14,213 nucleotides of DNA from an uncultured Oscillospiraceae bacterium (GCA_934572445.1 CAKTLD010000042.1:1-14213); one strand, 5' to 3'; counted from the first letter of the stretch, positions 1-6,192 are shown. Numbers and translations: made by a program. The notes: generated from the letters alone by a model not told the origin.

Positions 1-811
1 CGTAGGCGGTGCGCTCGTCCGCGCCGAGCGCGCGGAGCGTCCCCTCGTCGCAGGCCAGCTCGCAGTCCTCGCGCGAGCGCACCGCCGCAAGCCACACGAG
101 CGGGTCGAACCAGTAAACGGTCAGGCACACGCCGCGCAGCAGCGACCACAGCGGGTCAAGGTGCCGCGCGTGGGTCTGCTCATGCGCGAGCACGAAGCGC
201 AGGGCGTCGGGGCTTTGCAGCGCCTTTTCGTTCAGGTAAACGGCGGGACGCAGCACACCGAACAGGCACGGCGAGGGCAGATCGGACACCAGATAAACCG
301 GATAACGGCAGTCCGCGGCAGCGTATGGCGTGCGCGCTTTTTTAAGCGCGCGGGCGAAGCGCAGGTTGGTGAAGAGGAACCACGCGCCCGCGCCAACCAT
401 TCCGGCGTACCAGACGTAGGTGAGCGCTTCGGAAAGCGTGACGGTCCGGTAGGTCGGCGTCACGGTGTAGTATTCGTCGGCGGGTGCGGTCTGCGCCGCG
501 CCGGACGGCGGAGACAGCGGCTCATTTTGCGACGGGCTTCCATCTACAAGCTGTGCAGGGCGCCGCTCGGTGCCGTCTCGGACGTACAGCACGGGGGTAT
601 CCAGCCGCTCCTCCACGGCGGTCTGCACCGGCGCGGCAGCGGTAAGGACGTTGTGCGCCAGTGTGCCGACGTTCACCGGCACGAGCAGCCGCACGAGCAC
701 CAGAAGCCAGAGCGCGTACTGCATCCGGCGCGAGATGGTGCGGCGAAACAGCCGCCGCAGCGCCAGCAGTGCAAAAATCAGAACAGAGGAAGTCAAAAGA
801 ATTTCTTTCAT
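1..811 (-). CDS. BlaR1/MecR1-type M56 family membrane metallopeptidase (partial, C-terminus outside the window)
   Basis: The frame is open from ATG at 811 to the window edge, giving 270 residues without a stop. Hydrophobic segments at about residues 4-20, 31-47, 129-150 and 225-245 suggest a multi-pass membrane protein. The zinc protease motif HEQTH is at residues 210-214, preceded by the family-typical PCLFGVLRPAVYL stretch (181-193), and the second metal-ligand region ELACDE is at 251-256. In the known BlaR1/MecR1 pathway such proteases sense a signal outside the cell and cause inactivation of the partner repressor. Its start overlaps the end of the BlaI-like gene by 4 bases (ATGA), with GGGAGG upstream inside that gene, so the two are translationally coupled. 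Whether a penicillin-binding sensor domain follows cannot be seen; many clostridial M56 proteins lack one, so beta-lactam sensing should not be assumed. Confidence 0.9.
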   Translation of the reverse strand, partial: MKEILLTSSVLIFALLALRRLFRRTISRRMQYALWLLVLVRLLVPVNVGTLAHNVLTAAAPVQTAVEERLDTPVLYVRDGTERRPAQLVDGSPSQNEPLSPPSGAAQTAPADEYYTVTPTYRTVTLSEALTYVWYAGMVGAGAWFLFTNLRFARALKKARTPYAAADCRYPVYLVSDLPSPCLFGVLRPAVYLNEKALQSPDALRFVLAHEQTHARHLDPLWSLLRGVCLTVYWFDPLVWLAAVRSREDCELACDEGTLRALGADERTAY

Positions 812-1185
812 TTCGTGGTCCCTCCCGCTTGCTCTAAAATGGCGGTCAGCTCGTCGATATCCTCCTGTGTGAGCGCGCGGCCCTCGACCATGGCGCTCAT
901 CATCAGCCCCAGACTGCCGCCATAGACCTTGTCGAGAAAGCTCTCGGTCTCGGCGCGGGCGGCGTCGCTCTGTGCGATGGCGGGATAGAACTGCTTGGCG
1001 CGCTCACCGGTCTCGTGGCGCACGGCGCCCTTGGCCTCCAATCGCGCGAGCATGGTGATGACGGTGTGCTTCTCCCAGCCGGTCTCCTCCCGTAGCGCGG
1101 CGGTAAGCTGTGTGATGGTCTGCGGCGCAGCACTCCAAAGGCGGTGCATCAGCTTCCACTCCGCGTCGGTCAAATTGCAGGACAT
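808..1185 (-). CDS. BlaI/MecI/CopY-family transcriptional repressor
   Basis: This encodes a 125-residue winged-helix repressor, the usual length of the BlaI/MecI family. Family signatures seen are the N-terminal LTDAEWKLMHRLW, the recognition-helix region GWEKHTVITMLARLEAKG and the wing RHETGERAKQFYP; the C-terminal helices are the dimerisation part in this family. The start at 1185 is preferred over an upstream ATG at 1242 because AAGGAGGG lies about 8 bases before it and the protein then begins where BlaI homologues begin; 1242 also lies upstream of the -10 box of the predicted promoter. It is the first gene of an operon with the M56 protease. A consensus promoter overlapped by a long dyad lies just upstream, which suggests autoregulation. 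The regulated target genes are not visible here. Confidence 0.93.
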   Translation of the reverse strand: MSCNLTDAEWKLMHRLWSAAPQTITQLTAALREETGWEKHTVITMLARLEAKGAVRHETGERAKQFYPAIAQSDAARAETESFLDKVYGGSLGLMMSAMVEGRALTQEDIDELTAILEQAGGTTK

Positions 1186-1214
1186 AAGTCGTCCCTCCTT
1201 TTGGGTATATGTTT

Positions 1215-1252
1215 GTTTACCTTTCTGCAATAAATATAGCAAAAGGGTAGAC
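1215..1252. promoter_or_regulatory. Putative BlaI-type operator (38-bp imperfect dyad)
   Basis: GTTTACC (1215-1221) faces GGTAGAC (1246-1252), and TGC (1226-1228) faces GCA (1239-1241), all around one centre at 1233.5. Fifteen of 19 symmetric positions pair. The dyad covers the -10 box and spacer of the repressor's own promoter. BlaI/MecI/CopY proteins bind dyads built on TACA/TGTA-like half sites; the GTTTAC/GTAGAC arms resemble these loosely. That it is the binding site of the adjacent repressor is inference. Confidence 0.6.
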
Positions 1253-1261
1253 AGATGTCAA
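1233..1261 (-). promoter_or_regulatory. Promoter of the blaI-M56 operon
   Basis: Reading the minus strand, TTGACA (1261-1256) is followed after exactly 17 bases by TATATT (1238-1233). This is a near-perfect sigma-A promoter about 48 bases upstream of the repressor start codon. The dyad described separately covers its -10 box. Confidence 0.85.
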
Positions 1262-1344
1262 CTAAAATTTCAAAAAGGCAAACGAGCCTTGCATCGCTGT
1301 CACCCCGCAGAAAAGTCACGCCCAATGAAAAGAAACCGCAGGGG

Positions 1345-1437
1345 AAAAGGTGTTGAAAGGTGTCATTTTCGTCTCTCAACCACCGCCAAATAGCAAAAAG
1401 TCCTGAAATCAGATGATTTCAGGACTTTTCCGTTTAT
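1345..1437. repeat. Dispersed repeat family 1, copy A
   Basis: About 93 bases that align with 6300-6394 over their whole length, including the left part (AAAAGGTGTTGAAAGG here, AAAAGTGTTGGAAAGC there), the ATTTT block and the terminal hairpin. The hairpin arms are nearly identical while the left part has diverged, as expected for an old dispersed repeat with a selected hairpin. Confidence 0.6.
1396..1429 (-). terminator. Intrinsic terminator (family 1 hairpin, copy A)
   Basis: AAAAGTCCTGAAATC (1396-1410) and GATTTCAGGACTTTT (1415-1429) form a perfect 15-bp stem with a 4-base loop. On the minus strand the stem is followed by TTTTTGC, so it can end transcripts from the amidohydrolase operon before they enter blaI. 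Its symmetry also allows termination on the plus strand. Confidence 0.75.
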
Positions 1438-1598
1438 GAAGGCAGGACTCGGGCCTGCGCTCGCCGGGTCATGAGCCGTCTCGGAATGGAACAGACGACC
1501 GCTTTCGGCTGCTTCGGGCGGCATTGCACACAAAAGCGGCCGCTCTCCGGCGGGCCCGGCTCCGCCGCTTCCGTAACAAGGCCGGCCTTGACCTTGAT
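1430..1598. other. GC-rich gene-free stretch with a degenerate tRNA-like segment
   Basis: No reading frame here has a believable start and protein-like composition. On the minus strand the stretch around 1441-1480 resembles the 3' half of a tRNA-Met: CTCATGA as an anticodon loop, a 5-base gap, and a perfect 5-bp stem GCAGG/CCTGC closing a 7-base loop. The anticodon stem pairs at only 2 of 5 positions and no D-arm is visible, so it is not called a tRNA. Confidence 0.4.
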
Positions 1599-1652
1599 TC
1601 ATCCCATCGGAGATCTGAGCTCGATATCATACTGTTCCTTTTTCATTTCCAT
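1599..1652 (-). pseudogene. 17-codon stub of a small gene, probably truncated
   Basis: Ten bases after the amidohydrolase stop codon, an ATG with GGTGAGG about 8 bases upstream opens a frame of only 17 codons, MEMKKEQYDIELRSPMG, then TGA. Its YDIEL segment resembles the YDIVL segment at the start of the small protein encoded at 2576-2935. This suggests that a second member of that family once followed the amidohydrolase gene and was cut off. The sequence after the stop changes to GC-rich non-coding DNA and the family 1 repeat, which may mark the event. It could instead be a genuine short leader peptide or a chance frame. Confidence 0.4.
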
Positions 1653-1662
1653 CTTCAAAACC

Positions 1663-2634
1663 TCACCGTTTGATTTTTTCCCGCAGCTGCGGCAGCAGCG
1701 CAAGAGCGTTGTCCGTAAAGAGCATCTGCTTTTGTCTGTCCGTGATCTTTGGGGTGTTTTCCAGCGCCTCGGCCTGACCGACGCAGGCGGTGATGTCCGT
1801 GTACGGCGTGTCAGAGCCGTAGAGCAGATGACTCTCGTCCACGTTCCGCAGCAGCATTTCGAGCTGCTTCTGCTCGGAAAAGCCCGCAAGATCGTAGTAG
1901 ACGTGCGCCATGTCTTCCATGATGTCCGCCCGCCGGTCGGGGTCGGCAAAGCGGAGCATCAGCGCAAAGCTCTCGAAGCGGTCGGCCAGGATCGGCAGAA
2001 ACGCGCCCGCGTGCGGGATGACCCACTTGATGTTTGGGTAGCGGGTGAACGTGTCGTTCTGCACCATGTTCAAAAATGTGCGCGTCGTTTCGACAAAATA
2101 CTCAAACGCGGGCACGGGGATCTCCTCGTTGACATCCGGCACCATGACCGCGGGCTGCGTCGGGTGCATGACGGCCAGCGCGCCGCGGCCGTCGAGCTCC
2201 GCCATCAGCTCGTCGAGCCGGTGGTCGCCCAAGTACACGCCGCCGTAGTTCGTCATCAGGCCCACGCCGTCGGCGTGCAGCTCATCCAGGCAATAGCGGG
2301 CCTCAAAGATACTGCTGTCCACATGCGGCAGCGGCAGCGCGGCAAGAAAGCCGAGATTTCCCGGCGCGCGGGAGACGATCTCCGCACCCTGTATGTTCAC
2401 CCGGCGCGCGAGCTCGCGGCTCTTGAATTTGTTGCCGGTATAAAGACTCGGCGACGAGAGTGACAGCAGCGCATACGAGATGCCGAGTTCCTCCATTGAC
2501 TCCTGCTGTGTTTCCTCGCTCCACTCGGGCGTGGGAAAACCGTCCGGACAATACAGCCCTTTTTCCTCTAAAAAATCATAATAGGCTCTGGGAAGGTAAT
2601 GCGCCTGAAAGTCGATCTTGCTCTGAAATTTCAT
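1663..2634 (-). CDS. Amidohydrolase superfamily protein (ACMSD / gamma-resorcylate decarboxylase-like, Amidohydro_2)
   Basis: This encodes a 323-residue TIM-barrel metal-dependent hydrolase or decarboxylase. Visible superfamily elements are the N-terminal DFQAHYLP (8-15), AVMHPTQ with His157, VIPHAGAFLP with His208, and LLYGSDTPYTD with Asp275. These match the metal and catalytic positions of the ACMSD family, whose members decarboxylate or hydrolyse aromatic or dicarboxylate substrates. The first metal ligand is odd: the usual HxH or ExH is Gln10-Ala-His12. The start at 2634 was chosen because homologous sequence begins there and AAAGGA lies upstream; an in-frame ATG at 2730 would add 32 residues with no family resemblance. 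It overlaps the 3' end of the small upstream gene by 59 bases, so both are likely on one transcript, opposite a TetR-type regulator. The substrate is unknown. Confidence 0.85.
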   Translation of the reverse strand: MKFQSKIDFQAHYLPRAYYDFLEEKGLYCPDGFPTPEWSEETQQESMEELGISYALLSLSSPSLYTGNKFKSRELARRVNIQGAEIVSRAPGNLGFLAALPLPHVDSSIFEARYCLDELHADGVGLMTNYGGVYLGDHRLDELMAELDGRGALAVMHPTQPAVMVPDVNEEIPVPAFEYFVETTRTFLNMVQNDTFTRYPNIKWVIPHAGAFLPILADRFESFALMLRFADPDRRADIMEDMAHVYYDLAGFSEQKQLEMLLRNVDESHLLYGSDTPYTDITACVGQAEALENTPKITDRQKQMLFTDNALALLPQLREKIKR

Positions 2635-2935
2635 TTTTGTATCCGTCCTTTTGCTTTTTACCGTGCAGATCCATGCGGCTGTCTCCTGACAGGACAATAC
2701 CGGAGAGCTCATCGCCGGACAGCTCGGCATGGGTGCGGCATATCAGTGTGCTGACTGCTGTGCGCAGCCGGTGCGTCAGCTCCAGCTTCAACCCCTCGCG
2801 TCTGCCGCTGACGGGATTGTCAAAGCCGAGCAGGGAAAACACGCCGCTCACCTCGCCGCCGGTCTCCGTCCAGCGCAGCGTTCCAAAGCGCTGACCCAGC
2901 TGTCCGTCAAGGACAATATCGTAGCTCTGCGTCAT
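2576..2935 (-). CDS. Small uncharacterised protein, predicted beta-rich
   Basis: This encodes 119 residues starting at an ATG with AAAGGAGG about 8 bases upstream. I do not recognise a named family. Residues 4-90 alternate hydrophobic and polar positions with glycine turns (YDIVLDGQLGQRFGTLRW, GEVSGVFSLLGF, ELSGDELSGIVLSGD), which suggests a small beta-barrel or sandwich such as a ligand-binding fold. It has no signal peptide or membrane segment. The last 30 residues are Lys/Gln-rich, unlike the core, and overlap the start of the amidohydrolase gene, so the natural end of the fold may be near residue 92. It is the first gene of the operon divergent from the TetR regulator. It may be an accessory or substrate-binding partner of the amidohydrolase, which is inference only. 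Confidence 0.7.
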   Translation of the reverse strand: MTQSYDIVLDGQLGQRFGTLRWTETGGEVSGVFSLLGFDNPVSGRREGLKLELTHRLRTAVSTLICRTHAELSGDELSGIVLSGDSRMDLHGKKQKDGYKNEISEQDRLSGALPSQSLL

Positions 2936-2964
2936 TCTGCTTCCTCCTTTGTCAGCCTGCGGAA

Positions 2965-2993
2965 AGTGTAATGCTCTGTCCCCTCACAAACAA
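2965..2993 (-). promoter_or_regulatory. Possible promoter of the small protein-amidohydrolase operon
   Basis: On the minus strand TTGTTT (2993-2988) and TACACT (2970-2965) are 17 bases apart, 30 bases upstream of the small-protein start. Both boxes are imperfect. The right arm of the dyad at 2994-3046 abuts the -35 box. Confidence 0.4.
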
Positions 2994-3046
2994 AGGTCAA
3001 CACCCTTGTCCGTGTCGCAATTATGACAAAGACAGTGTGTTGACCT
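2994..3046. promoter_or_regulatory. Putative regulator binding region between divergent genes
   Basis: AGGTCAACAC (2994-3003) and GTGTTGACCT (3037-3046) are perfect 10-bp inverted repeats whose centres are 43 bases apart, about four helical turns. A second inverted pair, TTGTC (3006-3010) and GACAA (3025-3029), lies inside. The region separates the TetR-type gene from the divergent operon, where such regulators usually bind. The spacing is wider than a single TetR operator, so two sites or a looped complex would be needed. Confidence 0.5.
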
Positions 3047-3048
3047 AC

Positions 3049-3077
3049 TGGAAAAAACGGTATCGCTATGCTATACT
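3049..3077 (+). promoter_or_regulatory. Possible promoter of the TetR-family gene
   Basis: TGGAAA (3049-3054) and TATACT (3072-3077) are 17 bases apart, 32 bases before the start codon. The -10 box is good and the -35 box weak. The TTGACC inside the right dyad arm (3040-3045) is a better -35 match but is too far from TATACT. Confidence 0.45.
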
Positions 3078-3108
3078 GGCTGCACGGACTGCAAACAGGG
3101 GGATTTTT

Positions 3109-3714
3109 ATGGAACGAAAGCCCAATGCCGCCTCCGACCAGACCAAGCATGCGCTGGCGGTGGCACTCAAAGAGCTGATGGCGCAAAAGCCCATCGACAA
3201 GATTACCATTCATGACCTGACAGAGCGCTGCGGCATCCGCCGGCAGAACTTCTATTATCACTTCGAGGATGTCTACGCCCTGCTGCGCTGGCTGTTCCAG
3301 GAGGAGGCCGTCGCTTTGCTGCAGCAGCACGAGGGCACGCTCCTGTGGCAGGAGGGCCTTTTGCAGCTTTTCCACTACATTGAGGAGAATCGGGCCGTAT
3401 GTCTCTGCGCGCTCAACTCCGTAGGGCGCGACCACCTCAAGCGCTTTTTTGAGGCGGATATCCACGCCATCATCCACCGCACGGTGGAACGCGTTGCCAA
3501 CGAATGTGGCGCGCTGGAAGCCGGCGTTACGGAAGAGGATGTCGCGCTGATGACACATCTTCAGGTCGTGAGCTCTGCAGCCATCATTGAAAGCTGGCTC
3601 ATCGGCGAGATCGACCGCACGCCGGAGGAGCTGGTCGCCTTTGAGGATCAGATCCTGCAGGACCACATTCGCGGCGCGCGGATGCGCTGGCAGGGAATGT
3701 CACTCAGCATGTAG
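3109..3714 (+). CDS. TetR/AcrR family transcriptional regulator (DhaS-like)
   Basis: This encodes a 201-residue one-component regulator. The N-terminal helix-turn-helix spans about residues 11-55: ALKELMAQKPIDKITIHDL, then ERCGIRRQNFYYHFEDVYAL, with the FYYHF core typical of the family. The C-terminal ligand-binding and dimerisation part is all-helical; the short HTH and the WLFQEE junction resemble the DhaS/TetR_C_8 subgroup. The frame is open further upstream to 2971, but the start at 3109 has AGGGGGA just before it and fits the usual N-terminus. It is divergent from the small protein-amidohydrolase operon, with a strong inverted repeat between them, so it most likely controls that operon and itself. 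The ligand cannot be deduced. DhaS itself activates dihydroxyacetone kinase genes, but none are present here. Confidence 0.9.
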   Translation: MERKPNAASDQTKHALAVALKELMAQKPIDKITIHDLTERCGIRRQNFYYHFEDVYALLRWLFQEEAVALLQQHEGTLLWQEGLLQLFHYIEENRAVCLCALNSVGRDHLKRFFEADIHAIIHRTVERVANECGALEAGVTEEDVALMTHLQVVSSAAIIESWLIGEIDRTPEELVAFEDQILQDHIRGARMRWQGMSLSM

Positions 3715-3747
3715 CGGCTGGAGGGAACTGCGGCCGCAGAATATCGC

Positions 3748-3771
3748 ATCTGAGCGCAAAAACCGCTCCCG
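3748..3771 (+). repeat. Terminator-associated repeat family 2, copy A
   Basis: CATCTGAGCGCAAAAA followed by CCGCTCCCG matches 6193-6216 at all but two positions (one substitution, one indel). Both copies form the 5' flank and 5' stem of a hairpin downstream of a plus-strand gene. Confidence 0.55.
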
Positions 3772-3788
3772 GGAGCGGTTCTTGCGCT
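3753..3788 (+). terminator. Palindromic hairpin after the TetR gene, probable terminator
   Basis: A 36-base near-perfect palindrome: AGCGCAAAAACCGCTCCC faces GGGAGCGGTTCTTGCGCT with a single mismatch. It lies 38 bases after the stop codon. No U-run follows directly; ATCTTTTT comes about 8 bases later, so termination may be less efficient than for a standard hairpin. Confidence 0.55.
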
Positions 3789-4038
3789 GCCGGAATCTTT
3801 TTGAGCGTTCAAAAACACCCTGATATTAAATATATAAGGTCAGGATGTACGATACCGCTTCTGTGCAAGAATTGTGCTGCAAGAGTTCCTATAATAAAGG
3901 GTGGTTTCTACTGCCTGCACAGCAATAGAATTATATTGCAAAGCCAAGCGGCACAAACGGATAAACCGCTTGCGCCTCAGCAGATCACGGGATTACCTGC
4001 ATTGGGCCGGTAAACCTTGTTTTTTCGCAAAAGGCCCC
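3789..4038 (+). other. Gene-free stretch between the TetR terminator and the S41 promoter
   Basis: No convincing gene. Short open frames around 3801-4152 lack ribosome binding sites and have no domain-like composition. A short inverted pair, AAGCGG and CCGCTT, lies near 3945-3970; I see nothing else structured. Confidence 0.5.
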
Positions 4039-4067
4039 TTGACAAATTTCGTATCTGCTGGTAATAT
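4039..4067 (+). promoter_or_regulatory. Promoter of the S41 peptidase gene
   Basis: TTGACA (4039-4044) and TAATAT (4062-4067) are separated by exactly 17 bases, a near-consensus sigma-A promoter. The predicted 5' leader is about 95 bases, and I found no riboswitch-like motif in it. Confidence 0.85.
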
Positions 4068-4170
4068 GAAGTGTGATACTCTGAAAGAACGATCGCTCCG
4101 GCGGAAAATTCTTCTTCAGAAGTGGTGCGCCGCCCCCGGCCCTTTGCGATAAAAGAGAGGAGAAGCCCCC

Positions 4171-6102
4171 ATGAAAAAGCTATTGCCCATCATTCTGACG
4201 CTGCTCTTGATCTGCATCACCGTCCCCTGTGCGTCCGCTGCGAATGTGGCGGTCTCGCCGCAGAATCTGTCGGTCGACGGCGTCGATGCGGACTGCGACA
4301 AATACAACATCGACGGCAGCAACTATTTCAAGCTGCGCGATCTTGCGCAGCTTCTGAGCAAGACGGACAGCCGCTTTTCCGTTTCGTTCGATGCACAGAG
4401 CAATGCGGTCACGATCGTTTCCGGGGAAGAGTATACCCCCGTCGGCGGCGAGCTTGCGCGCGGGCGGGACCAGTCCAAAACAGCCGCCGTCAGCAAGCAG
4501 TCCGTTTTGATCGACGGAAAGGCTGCGGACGGCCTTTCCATCTACAACATCGGGGGAAACAACTACTTTAAGCTGCGCGACCTCGGCGATGCGCTCGGCT
4601 TCACCGTCGACTATGACGCCGACAGCAATACCGCCATCGTTTTGAGCAAGGGCTCCACGGCGGTCTACCGAAACGCTTTTGAAAGGCTGCTTGATGACGT
4701 GAACGAGAAGCGCCGCGCCGACATGGCAAGGGAAGAGTCGTTCGACGGCTTTGAAGCATATCTGCAGCACCACCGCGGCGAGGTCGAGATCACGCAGGCA
4801 GAGATCGACAGCCTGAAAAATCTGAATAATCCCGGCAAGTCGGTCCTCACGCGCGCGGAAGCGCTTGAGGATGTGGACCTGTTTTTCCGCGCGCTGCATT
4901 ACTCCTACGGCGCTTACTACTATTTCGGCGAGAAGACGTTCCAAAAGGCGGAGGATGCCATCCGCGCAGAGCTTGCGCCCTATCAAAAGATCACAAAGGA
5001 TCAACTGATCGCGCTGGTGTATCCACACCTGCTTTTTATACGGGACGCGCACTTCCGCTTCGGCACAGAGCAGAACGAGCCCGCGTTTGAAGACGGCGTT
5101 CAGTATCTTTACTACTACTGTAACCGCAGCTTCGGCAAGGACACGAACGGGTACTATCTGCTGGGGGAAAGTGAAAAGTGGTATTACAGCTCCTGCGGCA
5201 ACGCAAATGCGGAAATGCAGCCGTATCTTGACAGCAGCGGCCGCGTGTGCTACTCCCTGCGCCAGTTCTGCCCCAGCACGGCGGCGCATCAAAACGATAC
5301 GGTCGTGCTGACAAGCGGCGGCCGCACGAAGAACATCTCCATCTCCTGGACGCTCAGTGAACCCTATCTGGACAGTTCTTCGCAGGTCCCGGACTATCAC
5401 TATCTGAAAGAAAACGGCATCGCTCTGGTCACCATTCGATGCTTTGAGTGGGCCTATCAGCCGACAGTGGAAGAATTTGTCCGTTCCGGCTCCGACCTCA
5501 GGGATGCGAAGCTGATCATTATTGACGCGCGCTCCAACACCGGCGGTTCCGACTACTTTATCAGAGAATGGCTGAAAAACTACGCGGGAGAGGAGCCTGA
5601 GCAGAAAACGATCATCTCCAACTGGGGCACCGCCATGTTCGATAAGACCCAGGTCTACGCGGATCTGGGAGAAGAATATGCCGCCTTCCGGACGGGGGAT
5701 AAGGACTATGAGCTGTTTCAGGGGAAGCTGCTGGAAAACAGCACACCGTTCCTGCTGCTGACCGATAACATGTCCGGCTCCTGCGGCGAGAGCATCGTGA
5801 CCTACAGCAGAACGCTCGATAACTGCCTGATCATCGGCGGTTCGACGAGAGGTGCGCAGATCGTCGGGAATATAAACCAGTGGAAGCTTCCCAACTCCGG
5901 CATCTTCTTCCAGTTCGGCCAGGCGTTTCACTTCATCTACAATATGGAGAACGTAGACGGAAAGGGTTATGCGCCGGATCTCTGGTGCAATCCGAAGACC
6001 TCGTTGCAGGCAGTTCTGAACATGGCGGAGCGCTACGACCTCGGCTCTGCCGAGGGCGTGGCCGCCCTGCGCGCCCAGCTGCCGAATATTCTGACCAAGT
6101 AG
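4171..6102 (+). CDS. Secreted S41-family peptidase with two N-terminal copper-amine-oxidase-type stalk repeats
   Basis: This encodes 643 residues with a Sec signal peptide (MKKLL, hydrophobic core to about 20, cleavage near ASA-A at 23). Two stalk repeats follow, centred on YNIDGSNYFKLRDLAQLL (45-62) and YNIGGNNYFKLRDLGDAL (125-142); this Cu_amine_oxidN1-type module is common in surface proteins of Firmicutes. The peptidase part spans about 230-610, with RDAHFRF (His294), DARSNTGG (452-459) and MSGSCGES (534-541), where Ser537 aligns with the S41 nucleophile. The following IIGGSTRGA has no lysine where CtpA/Prc carries its catalytic Lys, so it fits the S41B/tricorn type (Ser-His-Glu) better. 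It probably acts at the cell surface. GAGAGGAG lies 7 bases before the start. It is monocistronic, with its own promoter and terminator. The substrate is unknown, and it has no PDZ domain that I can recognise. Confidence 0.88.
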   Translation: MKKLLPIILTLLLICITVPCASAANVAVSPQNLSVDGVDADCDKYNIDGSNYFKLRDLAQLLSKTDSRFSVSFDAQSNAVTIVSGEEYTPVGGELARGRDQSKTAAVSKQSVLIDGKAADGLSIYNIGGNNYFKLRDLGDALGFTVDYDADSNTAIVLSKGSTAVYRNAFERLLDDVNEKRRADMAREESFDGFEAYLQHHRGEVEITQAEIDSLKNLNNPGKSVLTRAEALEDVDLFFRALHYSYGAYYYFGEKTFQKAEDAIRAELAPYQKITKDQLIALVYPHLLFIRDAHFRFGTEQNEPAFEDGVQYLYYYCNRSFGKDTNGYYLLGESEKWYYSSCGNANAEMQPYLDSSGRVCYSLRQFCPSTAAHQNDTVVLTSGGRTKNISISWTLSEPYLDSSSQVPDYHYLKENGIALVTIRCFEWAYQPTVEEFVRSGSDLRDAKLIIIDARSNTGGSDYFIREWLKNYAGEEPEQKTIISNWGTAMFDKTQVYADLGEEYAAFRTGDKDYELFQGKLLENSTPFLLLTDNMSGSCGESIVTYSRTLDNCLIIGGSTRGAQIVGNINQWKLPNSGIFFQFGQAFHFIYNMENVDGKGYAPDLWCNPKTSLQAVLNMAERYDLGSAEGVAALRAQLPNILTK

Positions 6103-6192
6103 GCAGGCACTTCCCATTAAATGCCCCACAACGTAGGATGAGTAGAAAGAGAAGCATTCTACTGAACCTGTCTTATGGCCATATACCGCCGT

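Noticed and set aside
1186..1242. An N-terminal extension of the BlaI-type repressor from an upstream ATG at 1242
   Set aside because: The extension would begin upstream of the -10 box of the predicted promoter and has no resemblance to BlaI; the ATG at 1185 has a strong AAGGAGGG site.
3801..4152. Two overlapping plus-strand frames of 70 and 83 codons between the TetR and S41 genes
   Set aside because: They lack ribosome binding sites, run across the predicted promoter region, and have no domain-like composition.
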